From: Schleiferiaceae bacterium
Lineage (GTDB): Bacteria; Bacteroidota; Bacteroidia; Flavobacteriales; Schleiferiaceae
NCBI GenBank assembly: GCA_018401735.1
Contig: JAGYKI010000027.1
Span: forward strand, 1 to 37,007
Reading direction: 5' to 3'
DNA length: 37,007 bases
Positions 7,949-16,918 of this stretch are shown piece by piece (position 1 is the first letter of the stretch; each line of letters begins with the position of its first letter). Made by a program: the position numbers and the translations under genes. The notes below the pieces were generated by a model, which made no database searches, was not told the origin of the DNA, and saw nothing but the letters and a program-made list of their open reading frames with translations.

Positions 7949-8911
7949 TTATCGCATTACATTTAAAATGGTCTGCATTTTATTTTCTGTCTCGCTCCAT
8001 TCTGATTCGGGCACACTCGCTGCAATTATTCCTCCACCAGCGTAAAGACAAATCTGCTTAGCGCTAATTAATTGGGCGCAGCGCAAATTAACCCAAAAAT
8101 GACCTTCCCTGCCATTTTTTAGGCCGAAATAACCAGTGTAATAACTACGATCGTATTGTTCAAGGGAGGAAATTAATTCTAAGGCTTCATTTTTAGGGTT
8201 GCCCGCAACAGCTGGGGTAGGATGAAGTTTCTCTAAGAGCATATCTAGCGGAAGCGGTACGGTACTTCGCCCCTTTATCGCGGTATACAAGTGCTTTAAA
8301 TTACCAGCTCGGATCGTCTTTCTTGGACTTTTCTCCAAATTCGAAATACCAGGAACTGAGTTTAAGGTTTCAATTATATAATTGGTAACTATCTCCTGCT
8401 CTAACTTTTCTTTTTCACCAAAGTCGCCCAAGTCCTTATAGGTTAAAGTTCCCGCTAAGCTCGCCGTTTCCAAGGTTTGGCCTTTAAAAGTTAGCAGCGT
8501 TTCTGGGCTCGCACCAAGCCAAGTGCCACAAGTGGGATGGCTAAATAAATAAACCACTGCCGCAGGATAGGCTTCGCAAAGTTTCTCGAATAATTCTAAA
8601 GGTTTTAAGGCTAAATCGAAAAGCTGTGCGCGACTAAAAACTACTTTGTTTTGTTCTGCTTTCGCAAGATAAGTAAGCAATTGCGCCAGCGACTTATAAT
8701 ACGCATCTGAAGACAAAATTGTAGGAGCGTCTTGGTAAAACCATGGCTCAAAATGCGATGCCTCGCTTAATTCAACTTTCAGTCGGATTGGTTTTTTTTG
8801 CTGAAAATCAACAAAGTGAAACTCCAGCTCCGACTCATCAACCTCCTTATAAAACTGCGGTTGAGCATATGCTTCTTTGAGCACTAAAAAAGAACAGGGG
8901 AAATTGGACAT
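7949..8911 (-). CDS. menF: Isochorismate synthase (MenF)
   Basis: A chorismate-binding enzyme that converts chorismate to isochorismate, the MenD substrate. It is short (320 residues) because the N-terminal part seen in E. coli MenF is reduced, which is usual in Bacteroidota. Motifs of the fold are visible: the LGASPETLL substrate loop (about residue 135), the ETASLAGT segment, the LHPTPAVAGNPK motif (about 230-241) and the C-terminal YAGGGI with the SEWSETENK helix containing the catalytic glutamates. The start ATG at 8911 shares one base with the stop of menI; menD follows 1 bp after. Confidence 0.92.
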   Translation of the reverse strand: MSNFPCSFLVLKEAYAQPQFYKEVDESELEFHFVDFQQKKPIRLKVELSEASHFEPWFYQDAPTILSSDAYYKSLAQLLTYLAKAEQNKVVFSRAQLFDLALKPLELFEKLCEAYPAAVVYLFSHPTCGTWLGASPETLLTFKGQTLETASLAGTLTYKDLGDFGEKEKLEQEIVTNYIIETLNSVPGISNLEKSPRKTIRAGNLKHLYTAIKGRSTVPLPLDMLLEKLHPTPAVAGNPKNEALELISSLEQYDRSYYTGYFGLKNGREGHFWVNLRCAQLISAKQICLYAGGGIIAASVPESEWSETENKMQTILNVMR

Positions 8912-9342
8912 TAATTCGCTTTTCGAAGGGGCATGATCATGTTAGTAAGCTTGCAATGTGAAAGTAACCGACCTTCCTCATCACAAATTTTAATCTCCCA
9001 TAAATGGGTACTACGCCCTTTGTGTAATATGGTGGCAGTTCCAACAACATAGCCTTCTCTCTTCGAGCGCAAATGATTACAGGAAAGCTCAATACCTAAA
9101 ACTGCCGACTTTTCTGGATCAATAAATAATACACTAGCGGCTGAGCCTAAGCTTTCTGCTAAAGCAGCATTGGCCCCACCGTGTAAAAGTCCCATAGGCT
9201 GATGAACACGAGGGTTTACTGGCATTTTAGCCTGCAGCATTCCTTCAATTGGATCTACATCAGTATATTCAATTTCTAGAGTTTGCATTAAAGTTTGCGC
9301 ACTCATTTTATTGTATTGCGCTAAAATCTGATCTTTAGTCAT
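8911..9342 (-). CDS. menI: Hotdog-fold thioesterase, probable DHNA-CoA hydrolase (MenI)
   Basis: A 143-residue PaaI/YdiI-type hotdog thioesterase. The HGGANAALAESLGS motif (about residues 54-67) holds the conserved histidine-glycine-glycine and the catalytic glutamate. In this position, first gene of the men block and overlapping menF by one base, the expected substrate is 1,4-dihydroxy-2-naphthoyl-CoA, giving the DHNA used by MenA. The assignment to MenI rather than another acyl-CoA thioesterase rests on context. menB and menH are not in the window. Confidence 0.82.
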   Translation of the reverse strand: MTKDQILAQYNKMSAQTLMQTLEIEYTDVDPIEGMLQAKMPVNPRVHQPMGLLHGGANAALAESLGSAASVLFIDPEKSAVLGIELSCNHLRSKREGYVVGTATILHKGRSTHLWEIKICDEEGRLLSHCKLTNMIMPLRKAN

Positions 9343-9479
9343 TCTGAAAATATCTGGCTAATTTAAAATATCCTAAACTTGTCACTGGCCTGTAGCACCA
9401 ATAATTAATCAACAAGGTTAGCTTCTTATGGTTTGTCACAACTTCGAATATAAAATTCCACTTTAGTAAAAAGAATATC

Positions 9480-9902
9480 ATGGCGGAAATCAAGACCAGT
9501 GAAAACACAAATGACCCTATCCTTTTTTTAGAATCGTTAAATGATAAAAATCAAAAAGCGGATTGTAAAAAGTTAATTACTCTGTTTGAAAAAGCGTCTG
9601 GGGCGAAGGCAAAGATGTGTGGCGACAGTATTATTGGCTTTGGGAAATATCGCTTGGTTTACGAAAGCGGTCGCGCCTTAGACTGGATGCTCTGTGGCTT
9701 CGCTCCCCGCAAAGGTAAACTTAGCCTCTATATAATGACTGGCTTTGGCAATTATAAAGACTATCTTAAGCAAATTGGCAAGCACAAGACAGGTAAATCG
9801 TGCCTTTATGTTAAAACCTTAGCCGATATAGATGAGCAAGTTCTTTTCAATTTGGTAAAGGATTCTTGCGAGTATTTAAAAAACAAATACTCTCCCGCCT
9901 AA
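9480..9902 (+). CDS. DUF1801 domain protein
   Basis: A 140-residue soluble protein of the DUF1801 (YdhG-like) family. The family signature is seen as the MCGDSIIGFGKYRLVY stretch (about residues 46-61), the LYIMTGF strand and the GKSCLYVKTLADID segment near residue 103-116. The biochemical role of the family is not established. It is divergent from menI with a 137 bp gap and followed by thrS after 54 bp. A small inverted repeat (CGCCT-AAATG-AGGCG, 9896-9910) overlaps the stop codon but has no T run. Confidence 0.8.
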   Translation: MAEIKTSENTNDPILFLESLNDKNQKADCKKLITLFEKASGAKAKMCGDSIIGFGKYRLVYESGRALDWMLCGFAPRKGKLSLYIMTGFGNYKDYLKQIGKHKTGKSCLYVKTLADIDEQVLFNLVKDSCEYLKNKYSPA

Positions 9903-9929
9903 ATGAGGCGCTAATACACAGAGGCTTCT

Positions 9930-9937
9930 TATCTTTG
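9930..9937 (+). promoter_or_regulatory. Candidate -7 element of the thrS promoter
   Basis: TATCTTTG matches TAnnTTTG exactly and lies 19 bp before the thrS ATG, which would leave a leader of about 13 nt. No TTG at the expected -33 distance was found, so the call rests on the -7 match and position. Confidence 0.45.
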
Positions 9938-9956
9938 CAGGCCCAAAAAAGAGCAA

Positions 9957-11894
9957 ATGATTAAGATAAGTTTACCCGATGGCAGCATAAAGGAAGTTGA
10001 GGACGGCAGTTCCGCTTTTGATGTTGCAAAAAGTATCAGCCAAGGCTTGGCACGAAATGTTTTATCTGCCAGCTTTAACGAGAAAACGGTGGAGGTAAAT
10101 GATCCCCTTCCGGGAGATGGCTCTTTAGTATTATATACTTGGGATAATCCTGAAGGCAAGACGGCTTTTTGGCACTCTTCGGCTCACCTTTTAGCGCAAG
10201 CTTTAGAGCAGCTTTATCCAGGAATACAACTTACCATTGGTCCAGCGATTGACAATGGTTTTTATTACGATGTAGATTTTAAGGGACAGGAATTTGGCGA
10301 AGCAGACTTCTCCAAAGTGGAAAAGCTTATGCTTGAGAATGCCCGTCAAAAATCGGAATTCAAACTACGTGCGATTAGCAAAGCGGATGCGCTAGCTTTT
10401 TATAAAGGCAACCCGTTTAAAACGGAGTTAATTGAAAATTTAGAGGATGGTACCATTACCTTCTGTGATCATGCCAACTTTACCGACCTTTGTCGTGGAG
10501 GACATATCCCCAATACTGGCTTTATTAAGGCGGTAAAAATTATGAGCGTTGCTGGCGCCTACTGGCGAGGTAATGAAAAGAATCCTCAGCTTAGTCGTGT
10601 TTATGGTACTTCTTTTCCAAAAGCGGCTCTTTTAACCGAGTATTTAGAACTTTTAGAAGAAGCGAAACGCCGCGATCATCGCAAATTAGGTAAGGAACTA
10701 GAACTATTTACCTTCTCCCAAAAAGTGGGACAAGGTTTACCTTTATGGCTGCCCAAAGGGGCGGAATTAAGAGAGCGTTTAGAACAATTTTTAAAGAAGG
10801 CGCAACGCACAGCCGGTTACTCTCCTGTAATTACTCCCCATATTGGCAACAAGGAACTTTATGTTACTAGTGGCCATTATGCAAAATATGGTAAGGATAG
10901 CTTTCAACCGATTCGCACTCCCGACGAAAGTGAGGAGTACTTATTAAAACCCATGAACTGTCCGCATCACTGCGAGATTTATAAAAGTAGCCCGCGCTCC
11001 TATCGCGACTTACCCATTCGCTACGCCGAATTTGGTACTGTTTACCGTTATGAGCAAAGTGGTGAACTGCACGGACTTACCCGTGTGCGCGGTTTCACCC
11101 AAGATGACGCGCATATTTTCTGCACTCCCGACCAGTTGAAAACCGAGTTTCAAAAAGTTATAGACTTAGTTCTTTATATCTTTAAAACCCTCGATTTTCA
11201 AAATTTCACCGCCCAGGTTTCTTTGCGCGATAAAGAAGACCGCAGTAAGTATATCGGTTCAGATGAAAATTGGGAAAAAGCTGAGAACGCCATTAAAGAA
11301 GCAGTGGTAGAAAAAGGCCTTGATTATGTAGTTGAATACGGCGAAGCCGCCTTTTATGGTCCTAAACTTGACTTTATGGTGAAGGATGCCTTAGGAAGAC
11401 AATGGCAATTAGGCACCATTCAAGTTGACTATAACTTACCCGAACGATTTGAATTAGAATATAAAGGTAGCGATAACGAAAGCCACCGCCCTGTTATGAT
11501 TCACCGCGCCCCCTTTGGAAGTATGGAGCGTTTTGTAGCGGTTTTATTAGAGCATTGTGCGGGAAATTTCCCTTTATGGCTCATGCCCACACAAATAGCA
11601 ATCTTGCCAATTTCAGATAAGTATCTTGATTACGCGAATAAAGTTTCTAGTTTACTTAAAAATTACGACCTTCGCGCCCTCGTTGACCAACGTGCAGAAA
11701 AAACTGGACGTAAGATTCGAGATGCTGAAGTGGCTAAAATTCCTTACATGCTAATTGTTGGCGAGAAGGAAGAAGGAGATGAAACACTCTCGGTAAGACG
11801 TCATGGTGGTAGCGATTTAGGATCCATGTCAATTACTGATTTTATAAAGCATATTGATGCCGAAGTAGCTGCTGAAATCGGTGAATTTGAGTAA
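9957..11894 (+). CDS. thrS: Threonyl-tRNA synthetase
   Basis: A full-length 645-residue cytoplasmic class II synthetase. The N-terminal TGS domain (about residues 1-60) is followed by the editing domain with the [11 protein letters not shown] histidine motif (about 73) and the [10 protein letters not shown] stretch (about 178-187). The catalytic core shows motif 2 ([18 protein letters not shown]) and motif 3 ([13 protein letters not shown]), then the anticodon-binding domain. It heads the conserved thrS-infC-rpmI-rplT cluster, which supports co-expression. Confidence 0.97.
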   Translation: MIKISLPDGSIKEVEDGSSAFDVAKSISQGLARNVLSASFNEKTVEVNDPLPGDGSLVLYTWDNPEGKTAFWHSSAHLLAQALEQLYPGIQLTIGPAIDNGFYYDVDFKGQEFGEADFSKVEKLMLENARQKSEFKLRAISKADALAFYKGNPFKTELIENLEDGTITFCDHANFTDLCRGGHIPNTGFIKAVKIMSVAGAYWRGNEKNPQLSRVYGTSFPKAALLTEYLELLEEAKRRDHRKLGKELELFTFSQKVGQGLPLWLPKGAELRERLEQFLKKAQRTAGYSPVITPHIGNKELYVTSGHYAKYGKDSFQPIRTPDESEEYLLKPMNCPHHCEIYKSSPRSYRDLPIRYAEFGTVYRYEQSGELHGLTRVRGFTQDDAHIFCTPDQLKTEFQKVIDLVLYIFKTLDFQNFTAQVSLRDKEDRSKYIGSDENWEKAENAIKEAVVEKGLDYVVEYGEAAFYGPKLDFMVKDALGRQWQLGTIQVDYNLPERFELEYKGSDNESHRPVMIHRAPFGSMERFVAVLLEHCAGNFPLWLMPTQIAILPISDKYLDYANKVSSLLKNYDLRALVDQRAEKTGRKIRDAEVAKIPYMLIVGEKEEGDETLSVRRHGGSDLGSMSITDFIKHIDAEVAAEIGEFE

Positions 11895-11926
11895 ATTAAG
11901 ATTTTTAAGTATAACTAAATAGTATA

Positions 11927-12484
11927 ATTCTGGCTAAGAGATTTCACCACAGAAAAAGAGGCCCCAGAATGGAGCCCAAAGAAGATAAGCATAAGATTAA
12001 TGAAAAGATTCATTACCCGAAGTTAAGGGTAGTGGGTGAAGGGATTGAACCAGCAGTGTATAGCACTAGCGAAGCTTTACGTTTAGCTCAGGAAAAAGAA
12101 CTCGACTTGGTGGTAATCACCGATAAGGCAGATCCTCCTGTAGCAAAGATTATCGATTACAAGAAATTCTTATACGACCAGAAGAAAAAACAAAAAGAGA
12201 TTGCGGCTAAGGCTCAAAAAACGGTAGTGAAAGAAATCCGTTTCGGTCCTAACACCGATGATCATGATTATGAGTTTAAGCTCAAGCACGCGGAAAACTT
12301 CCTGAAGGAAGGATCTAAGCTTAAAGCTTATGTTTTCTTTAAAGGAAGATCGATTGTGTTTAAGGATAAAGGAGAAATTCTTTTACTACGTTTAGCACAA
12401 GATTTAGAAGACCTTGGTAAAGTTGAAAGTTTACCAAAATTAGAGGGCAAGCGCATGATAATGATGATTGCTGCTAAAAAATAA
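11927..12484 (+). CDS. infC: Translation initiation factor IF-3, probable ATT start
   Basis: IF-3 binds the 30S subunit and checks initiator tRNA and start codon. The first ATG (11969) gives a 171-residue protein starting [13 protein letters not shown], which lacks the basic N-terminal stretch common in the family. Reading upstream in frame gives 14 further codons from an ATT at 11927, adding [13 protein letters not shown], a basic leader of the kind seen in Bacteroidota IF-3. An in-frame stop lies at 11912-11914. AUU starts are known for E. coli infC, where they allow autoregulation. The total from ATT is 185 residues. Whether ATT or the preceding ATA is used cannot be decided by eye. Confidence 0.9.
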   Translation: MLAKRFHHRKRGPRMEPKEDKHKINEKIHYPKLRVVGEGIEPAVYSTSEALRLAQEKELDLVVITDKADPPVAKIIDYKKFLYDQKKKQKEIAAKAQKTVVKEIRFGPNTDDHDYEFKLKHAENFLKEGSKLKAYVFFKGRSIVFKDKGEILLLRLAQDLEDLGKVESLPKLEGKRMIMMIAAKK

Positions 12485-12519
12485 GATTAGTCAGAACCTG
12501 TATATAAAGCGAAAGAGTA

Positions 12520-12714
12520 ATGCCAAAGATGAAAACAAAATCCAGTGCCAAGAAGCGTTTTAAGCTTACTGGTACCGGTAAAATCAAGAGAAAGCATGCT
12601 TTTAAAAGTCATATTCTTACCAAGAAGACGACCAAACAAAAGCGTAATCTTACTCACACTGGTTTAGTAGATAAATCAGACGAAGCTAGCATTAAAAAGC
12701 AGCTAACCATCTAA
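12520..12714 (+). CDS. rpmI: 50S ribosomal protein L35
   Basis: A 64-residue, strongly basic protein with the L35 hallmark [20 protein letters not shown] at its start and the KSHIL region after it (about residues 29-33). It lies 35 bp after infC and 86 bp before rplT, the standard order. The 86 bp gap before rplT is a place where ribosomal-protein autoregulation could act, but no known leader was recognised. Confidence 0.97.
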   Translation: MPKMKTKSSAKKRFKLTGTGKIKRKHAFKSHILTKKTTKQKRNLTHTGLVDKSDEASIKKQLTI

Positions 12715-12800
12715 TTAAGTTTAGAGTTATTAATTAACCCTGGGTAAGGCATCCAAGATTGTGAATTGTTTGCAGCGCCTTGCACAAAAAATTAAAAATT

Positions 12801-13148
12801 ATGCCAAGATCAGTAAATTCAGTAGCATCAAGAGCTCGCCGTAAAAAGGTGATGAAAATGGCCAAAGGATACTTTGGTCGTAGAAAAAACGTTTGGACCG
12901 TGGCCAAAAACGCCGTAGAGAAAGGACTTCTTTACAGCTACCGCGACCGTCGTAATAAGAAGAGAAATTTCCGTGCTTTATGGATTCAGCGTATCAACGC
13001 TGGTTCCAGACAATATGGTCTTTCGTATTCTGCATTTATGGGATTATTAAAAGCTGAAGAAATCGAATTAAACCGTAAGGTATTAGCCGATTTAGCGATG
13101 AACCACCCAGAAGCTTTCAAAGCAATTGTAGATAAAGTTAAAAAATAA
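12801..13148 (+). CDS. rplT: 50S ribosomal protein L20
   Basis: A 115-residue basic r-protein beginning [17 protein letters not shown], the canonical L20 start. A TTG seven codons upstream (12780) also keeps the frame open, but the extra residues are not part of the family, so the ATG at 12801 is chosen. The conserved [20 protein letters not shown] stretch is present. It is the last gene of the cluster, followed 22 bp later by a strong terminator. Confidence 0.97.
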   Translation: MPRSVNSVASRARRKKVMKMAKGYFGRRKNVWTVAKNAVEKGLLYSYRDRRNKKRNFRALWIQRINAGSRQYGLSYSAFMGLLKAEEIELNRKVLADLAMNHPEAFKAIVDKVKK

Positions 13149-13170
13149 CACATACTAAGTTCTGACTATA

Positions 13171-13200
13171 AAAACCCCAGCCTAGCGTTGGGGTTTTTTT
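13171..13200. terminator. Bidirectional terminator after rplT
   Basis: AAAACCCCA (13171-13179) pairs with TGGGGTTTT (13189-13197), followed by T residues to 13200. The complementary strand also ends in a T run, so the hairpin can stop both rplT and the convergent ABC ATPase gene, whose final codons lie inside it. Confidence 0.85.
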
Positions 13201-14135
13201 ATGCTCATTTCATAGGCATCGCCCCTTTCATAATTTTGGTTATTTCCTAACTGAACATCTAAAGTCTTGCCCATCTGCCGGGAGCGAAAAGTTCCCATCC
13301 TGCCATAGCCGTAGAAGTAAATTCTATCTAAAACCCATTCTTTTCCCGGGCTAAGCGCAAAATGTGATGGACGTAAATAGGCTTCTTTAGTTTTTAAAAG
13401 ATCCTGTGCCTCCATACTAAGCACATTACACAAGCCGCTTAGTCGGGCAACATACTCATTCTTGGGGTAATGATACATTTCATCGACGCTAGAATCTTGT
13501 ATAATTTTCCCGGCCTTCATGGCGATCATGCGATCGCAAATGGCCATTAAATCACTAGGCTCATGTCCAACAATTATTAAGGTTTTAGTGCGAGCTTCAT
13601 TTTCTACAAAAGCTATGAGCTCCTGTTTTAAAATATAATCGAGCTGACTAAATGGTTCGTCTAAAACTAATAGAGGCGCATCTGCCACCAAAGCACAAGC
13701 TAAAGCAACCCTTTGTTTTTGTCCACCGGATAAGTACCGTACCTTTTTATCTTTAAACGATTGCAAGTGAAATGCACGATGAACACGAGATATATATTTT
13801 TTGGCTGCGCTAGAACTTAATTTTCGAGCGTAACGGTGAATATTATCATCCGTATTAAGGTCTGGACTAATATTAAAATCTTGATCCATCAGGGCTATCT
13901 CCTCAAAACCTGCCACCCTTTCATTGCGAATGCCTTTAAGGTCCTCACCTTTATAATATATGGCCCCACTATTAGGCAGCTGCTTTGCGGCTATCAAGCG
14001 AAGCAAAGTGCTTTTCCCCGAACCACTAGCGCCAATAATGCCAAGTTTCTCTCCGGGCTGAAGACTAAATCCTACTCCCCTTAAAGCTTTTGTTTCACCA
14101 TATTGGAAGTGAATATTTTTAAGTTCTAAAAGCAT
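13182..14135 (-). CDS. ABC transporter ATP-binding protein with C-terminal extension
   Basis: A 317-residue ATPase. The Walker A motif GASGSGKST is at about residues 35-43, the signature LSGGQKQR at about 134, Walker B LLVLDEP at about 155 and the switch histidine in IVGHEP near 191. About 100 residues after the ATPase domain resemble the accessory C-terminal domain of PotA/CysA/MalK-type importers. No permease or binding protein is nearby, so the transported substrate is unknown. Its 3' end lies in the bidirectional rplT terminator. Confidence 0.8.
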   Translation of the reverse strand: MLLELKNIHFQYGETKALRGVGFSLQPGEKLGIIGASGSGKSTLLRLIAAKQLPNSGAIYYKGEDLKGIRNERVAGFEEIALMDQDFNISPDLNTDDNIHRYARKLSSSAAKKYISRVHRAFHLQSFKDKKVRYLSGGQKQRVALACALVADAPLLVLDEPFSQLDYILKQELIAFVENEARTKTLIIVGHEPSDLMAICDRMIAMKAGKIIQDSSVDEMYHYPKNEYVARLSGLCNVLSMEAQDLLKTKEAYLRPSHFALSPGKEWVLDRIYFYGYGRMGTFRSRQMGKTLDVQLGNNQNYERGDAYEMSIKKPQR

Positions 14136-14205
14136 GTAAATTTTATAAAAAATACCAACCTATTGATCTGCTTATGCGTTAAACTAATGAAGGACCAAAA
14201 TTACT

Positions 14206-15171
14206 ATGCGCAAAATAGCATTACTACTTATTTGTATCTCAATAATCGCTTGTAAAAAAGAGAATGAGGCCAATAGCTCCCCACCTGCCGAACCAAGTTT
14301 GGTGCAGCAATTGGAACAATTTCCTAGTATTTCCTTGTTTACTCAAGCACTTGCTACTTGCGAAGATACTCTTAATGCAAGTCCTAATGAAATTACTATT
14401 TATGCTCCTACTAATGAAGTGCTTAGTGCCTTTCTGCAAGATGCTGGCGCTGCAGATTTCACTGAATTAAAGGCCTTTATCGGTATTGAATTTTACCGAG
14501 CTTGGTTAGGTTGTCATTTTTTCCCGTCTTCCCTTCGCTTAGAGCAAATGCAAACGGCCTATATTCCCACTTTAGCTTACAATCCGCTTGGACAGCAAAT
14601 CCATACTTATAGCCAAAGAGAAAAAAGCGTCTTAGCTCTCAATGGCCAATATGTAAATTTAGTTTCTAAAGACAATATTATTCCTTCTGGCATTTTACAC
14701 ATCAGCACAGAGAAAATGCATGTCCCTACTATCACAAAGCTAGTGTCGGCTAACGGCAATAGCTTTAGTATTTTAAAACGAGCACTGCAACTTACCGAAA
14801 ACTCGCTAGCCTCCTTACTCAATCGGGAGGACCAAATGTTTACCTTATTCGCGCCAAATGATGCTGCCTTTGATCGCTTTTTTCAAGATCTAGGCTGTAG
14901 TGATCTCGATGGCTTTATTGAAAAATTTGACAATCAGACTTTAGAGAACTTATTGAAGCATCATATAGTACGGGGTTCTTTAGACATAAGCTCTTTAAAT
15001 GGACATAATATAAAATCGCTTTATCAGGATAAAGAGATTTATATAAGCTTGGCGCACGGCAACTTAAAAGTTAGCAATAATGGGGGTTTTGAAGCCCATA
15101 TTGTTCAAACTGATATCACCGCATTTAATGGTCGCATTCAGTTGATTGATCAAGTGTTAAAGTTGCCTTAA
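14206..15171 (+). CDS. Lipoprotein with two fasciclin (FAS1) domains
   Basis: A 321-residue exported protein. The N-terminus has a hydrophobic stretch ending in IIAC (cysteine at about residue 16), a lipobox followed by charged residues. Two FAS1-type repeats follow: the first around residues 30-165 with IYAPTNEVLSAF, the second about 175-320 with LFAPNDAAFDRF and the HHIVRGSLD box. FAS1 domains mediate adhesion or carbohydrate binding; the first repeat is more diverged. The gene stands alone between the ABC gene (divergent) and the DUF1569 gene (convergent) and ends before a strong hairpin terminator. Confidence 0.85.
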   Translation: MRKIALLLICISIIACKKENEANSSPPAEPSLVQQLEQFPSISLFTQALATCEDTLNASPNEITIYAPTNEVLSAFLQDAGAADFTELKAFIGIEFYRAWLGCHFFPSSLRLEQMQTAYIPTLAYNPLGQQIHTYSQREKSVLALNGQYVNLVSKDNIIPSGILHISTEKMHVPTITKLVSANGNSFSILKRALQLTENSLASLLNREDQMFTLFAPNDAAFDRFFQDLGCSDLDGFIEKFDNQTLENLLKHHIVRGSLDISSLNGHNIKSLYQDKEIYISLAHGNLKVSNNGGFEAHIVQTDITAFNGRIQLIDQVLKLP

Positions 15172-15258
15172 TGTCATACCAGAGTCTCTACTTTAACGTT
15201 CTATGATAGAGTCTGAAAAGTGAGATTCTTATTGTTAATAGTTTTGTTTGGTTGGTTG

Positions 15259-15301
15259 AAAAGCCGGTTCTATTTCTTCTGAAATCTGAGCCGGCTTTTT
15301 T
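15259..15301. terminator. Terminator after the fasciclin gene
   Basis: AAAAGCCGG (15259-15267) pairs with CCGGCTTTT (15291-15299) and an inner stem ATTTC/GAAAT strengthens it. A T run follows on the plus strand. It lies between two convergent genes, and the minus strand also shows a short T run, so it may serve both. Confidence 0.8.
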
Positions 15302-15309
15302 CGTGCTCA

Positions 15310-15771
15310 TTAAGCCTCAATCAAACTAAATTGAAGCAAATGATGATGAAGATGCTTGCTGTGCAGTCGTAGCCAATCCTGTACGTTCAATTCGCCAAAA
15401 GAGGGATGAATGGAGCTGTGATCGGGAACATTCTCGAAATGGGTTAACATCTTAATCATGCTGCGCATGAGCTCAACTTTCATTTCATTAAAACTGAGCT
15501 GCAAGTCTGGCAAAGTATCATAAGAATAGGGCTTGGCTGCCCCCGGTCGTAGTGCTTTATCACTTTGAATAAAGTCTTTCATTTTAGGCAAATGCTCCAC
15601 TGGGGTCTTAACGATAAACTTTTCTTTAGAAAGGCTTAATTCAAAACCTTTACGAAGATGATCTAACATTTGAATGGCCGTCATTTCTCCCCATTCTGCA
15701 GGGCTATTGGCTTTTAAATCTTTCAAGGCTGCTGGGAAGTCAATTAGCAAAAAGTGGTACTCCTTTTTCAT
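15310..15771 (-). CDS. DUF1569 (DinB-like) protein
   Basis: A soluble protein of about 153 residues from the ATG at 15771, in the DUF1569 branch of the DinB/YfiT four-helix fold. Conserved histidines that may bind metal are seen in MLDHLRKGF and in the C-terminal HSKHLHHHL cluster. An upstream in-frame start nine codons earlier is possible, but the ATG at 15771 forms an ATGA overlap with the stop of the OmpA gene, which is the better choice. It is the last gene of a three-gene set with DUF2911 and OmpA. Function is unknown. Confidence 0.75.
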   Translation of the reverse strand: MKKEYHFLLIDFPAALKDLKANSPAEWGEMTAIQMLDHLRKGFELSLSKEKFIVKTPVEHLPKMKDFIQSDKALRPGAAKPYSYDTLPDLQLSFNEMKVELMRSMIKMLTHFENVPDHSSIHPSFGELNVQDWLRLHSKHLHHHLLQFSLIEA

Positions 15772-16916
15772 TCTTTTTTTATTACAATGCTGATCCAATT
15801 ATAATCTGGCGTTCGTGGCATAGATTTTTGAATCGGTAACTTTTCCACCTTGAAAACTTTATTAGGAACGCCCTTCCTACGTAAAGTTTTCTCTAAGGTG
15901 CTCATTCTCTGACTACTTAATACGGCGTCACCAATATTGTCGTATAGTGAAATTTCAAAAAGCATCCCCTCCGATTCCTTTAACATCTCTGCCAGTAGCG
16001 TGAGCATAAAATCACCAGAAGGACTAAGACGCGCGGAGGCTTCATTAAACTTTATGTCCATTAAAGGCGCCGTAACCTGCAATTTAGGCATAGCCGTATA
16101 GCTTATGCGCCTTTCAGAATTGTACAGTACCTCCAATTCTACCCTTCTATTTAAAGCTTCGGATTCTTCGTCGACTTCTTCAAAAAGCGGAACCCTATTA
16201 CCGAAGCCTTTGTAATCTAGTCGATTTTTAGAAATGCCATGATCTACTAAAAAGTCATAAACCATACGCGCTCTAGCTACCGAAAGCTCAAAATCATTGG
16301 AACAGCAAACGTGCCCCCTTAAGCTCAATTCCAAGTCGGGATTTTCGTTCATCACTTTTAATAGTTCTTCGAAAGCCGAAAAACTGCTAGACATAGGAAC
16401 CGCCTGATTGGGAACAAAATTGAGATTGGAAATCCTTAAACGATCACCTGTATTTAATGGGTAGTCACTTAAACTTCTATCTGCCAATGGTAATAATGAC
16501 GCATCTACAGAAAGTATCACCTCTACCCTTCGATTCTTAAAACGCTCTTCAGGACTATTACTATAAGCAGGTTTTTCCTCCCCATAATAATCCGTTTGGG
16601 CATTTATTGGATCTAAGCCTTGCAGCACGAAATACTTTAAAACGTACTGAACCCGCCTGCGCGATAATTTCCGATTGTATTCAATATCCGCTAGGCTATC
16701 CGTATGTCCATAAATACGAATGTTCTTTATAATATTTACCGGCGTCTTTTTTAAAAGGCTATCAATACGAAGTCTTTGACTGGCCGACAATTGAAAGCGA
16801 TCTAACTCGAAAAGACACTCAAAGTAAACCAGGCTATCCGTGCTTTGCGCAGATGCCTTGGGTAAAAAGAAAGCCAGCAATAAAAAAGTAGCAAAAACAG
16901 AAAATCGCAGTTTCAT
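15768..16916 (-). CDS. Outer-membrane/periplasmic protein with two OmpA-like domains
   Basis: A 382-residue exported protein with an N-terminal signal peptide ending near ASAQS (about residue 23). Two OmpA C-terminal-like peptidoglycan-binding domains follow: the first has IRIYGHTDSLADIEYN and RRVEVIL (about 63-132), the second LSLRGHVCCSNDFELS and NRRVELEVLY (about 195-265). No beta-barrel domain precedes them, so it probably links peptidoglycan to the envelope. The second copy carries an unusual CC pair in place of TDSxG. The last 100 residues are not recognised. It starts 2 bp after the DUF2911 gene and overlaps the DUF1569 gene by 4 bp. Confidence 0.82.
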   Translation of the reverse strand: MKLRFSVFATFLLLAFFLPKASAQSTDSLVYFECLFELDRFQLSASQRLRIDSLLKKTPVNIIKNIRIYGHTDSLADIEYNRKLSRRRVQYVLKYFVLQGLDPINAQTDYYGEEKPAYSNSPEERFKNRRVEVILSVDASLLPLADRSLSDYPLNTGDRLRISNLNFVPNQAVPMSSSFSAFEELLKVMNENPDLELSLRGHVCCSNDFELSVARARMVYDFLVDHGISKNRLDYKGFGNRVPLFEEVDEESEALNRRVELEVLYNSERRISYTAMPKLQVTAPLMDIKFNEASARLSPSGDFMLTLLAEMLKESEGMLFEISLYDNIGDAVLSSQRMSTLEKTLRRKGVPNKVFKVEKLPIQKSMPRTPDYNWISIVIKKE

Positions 16917-16918
16917 AC

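Noticed and set aside
9896..9910. Small hairpin over the DUF1801 stop codon
   Set aside because: A 5 bp stem without a T run is not enough for a terminator.
12780..12800. TTG start for rplT seven codons upstream
   Set aside because: The canonical L20 start [12 protein letters not shown] begins at 12801, so the extra residues are not part of the protein.
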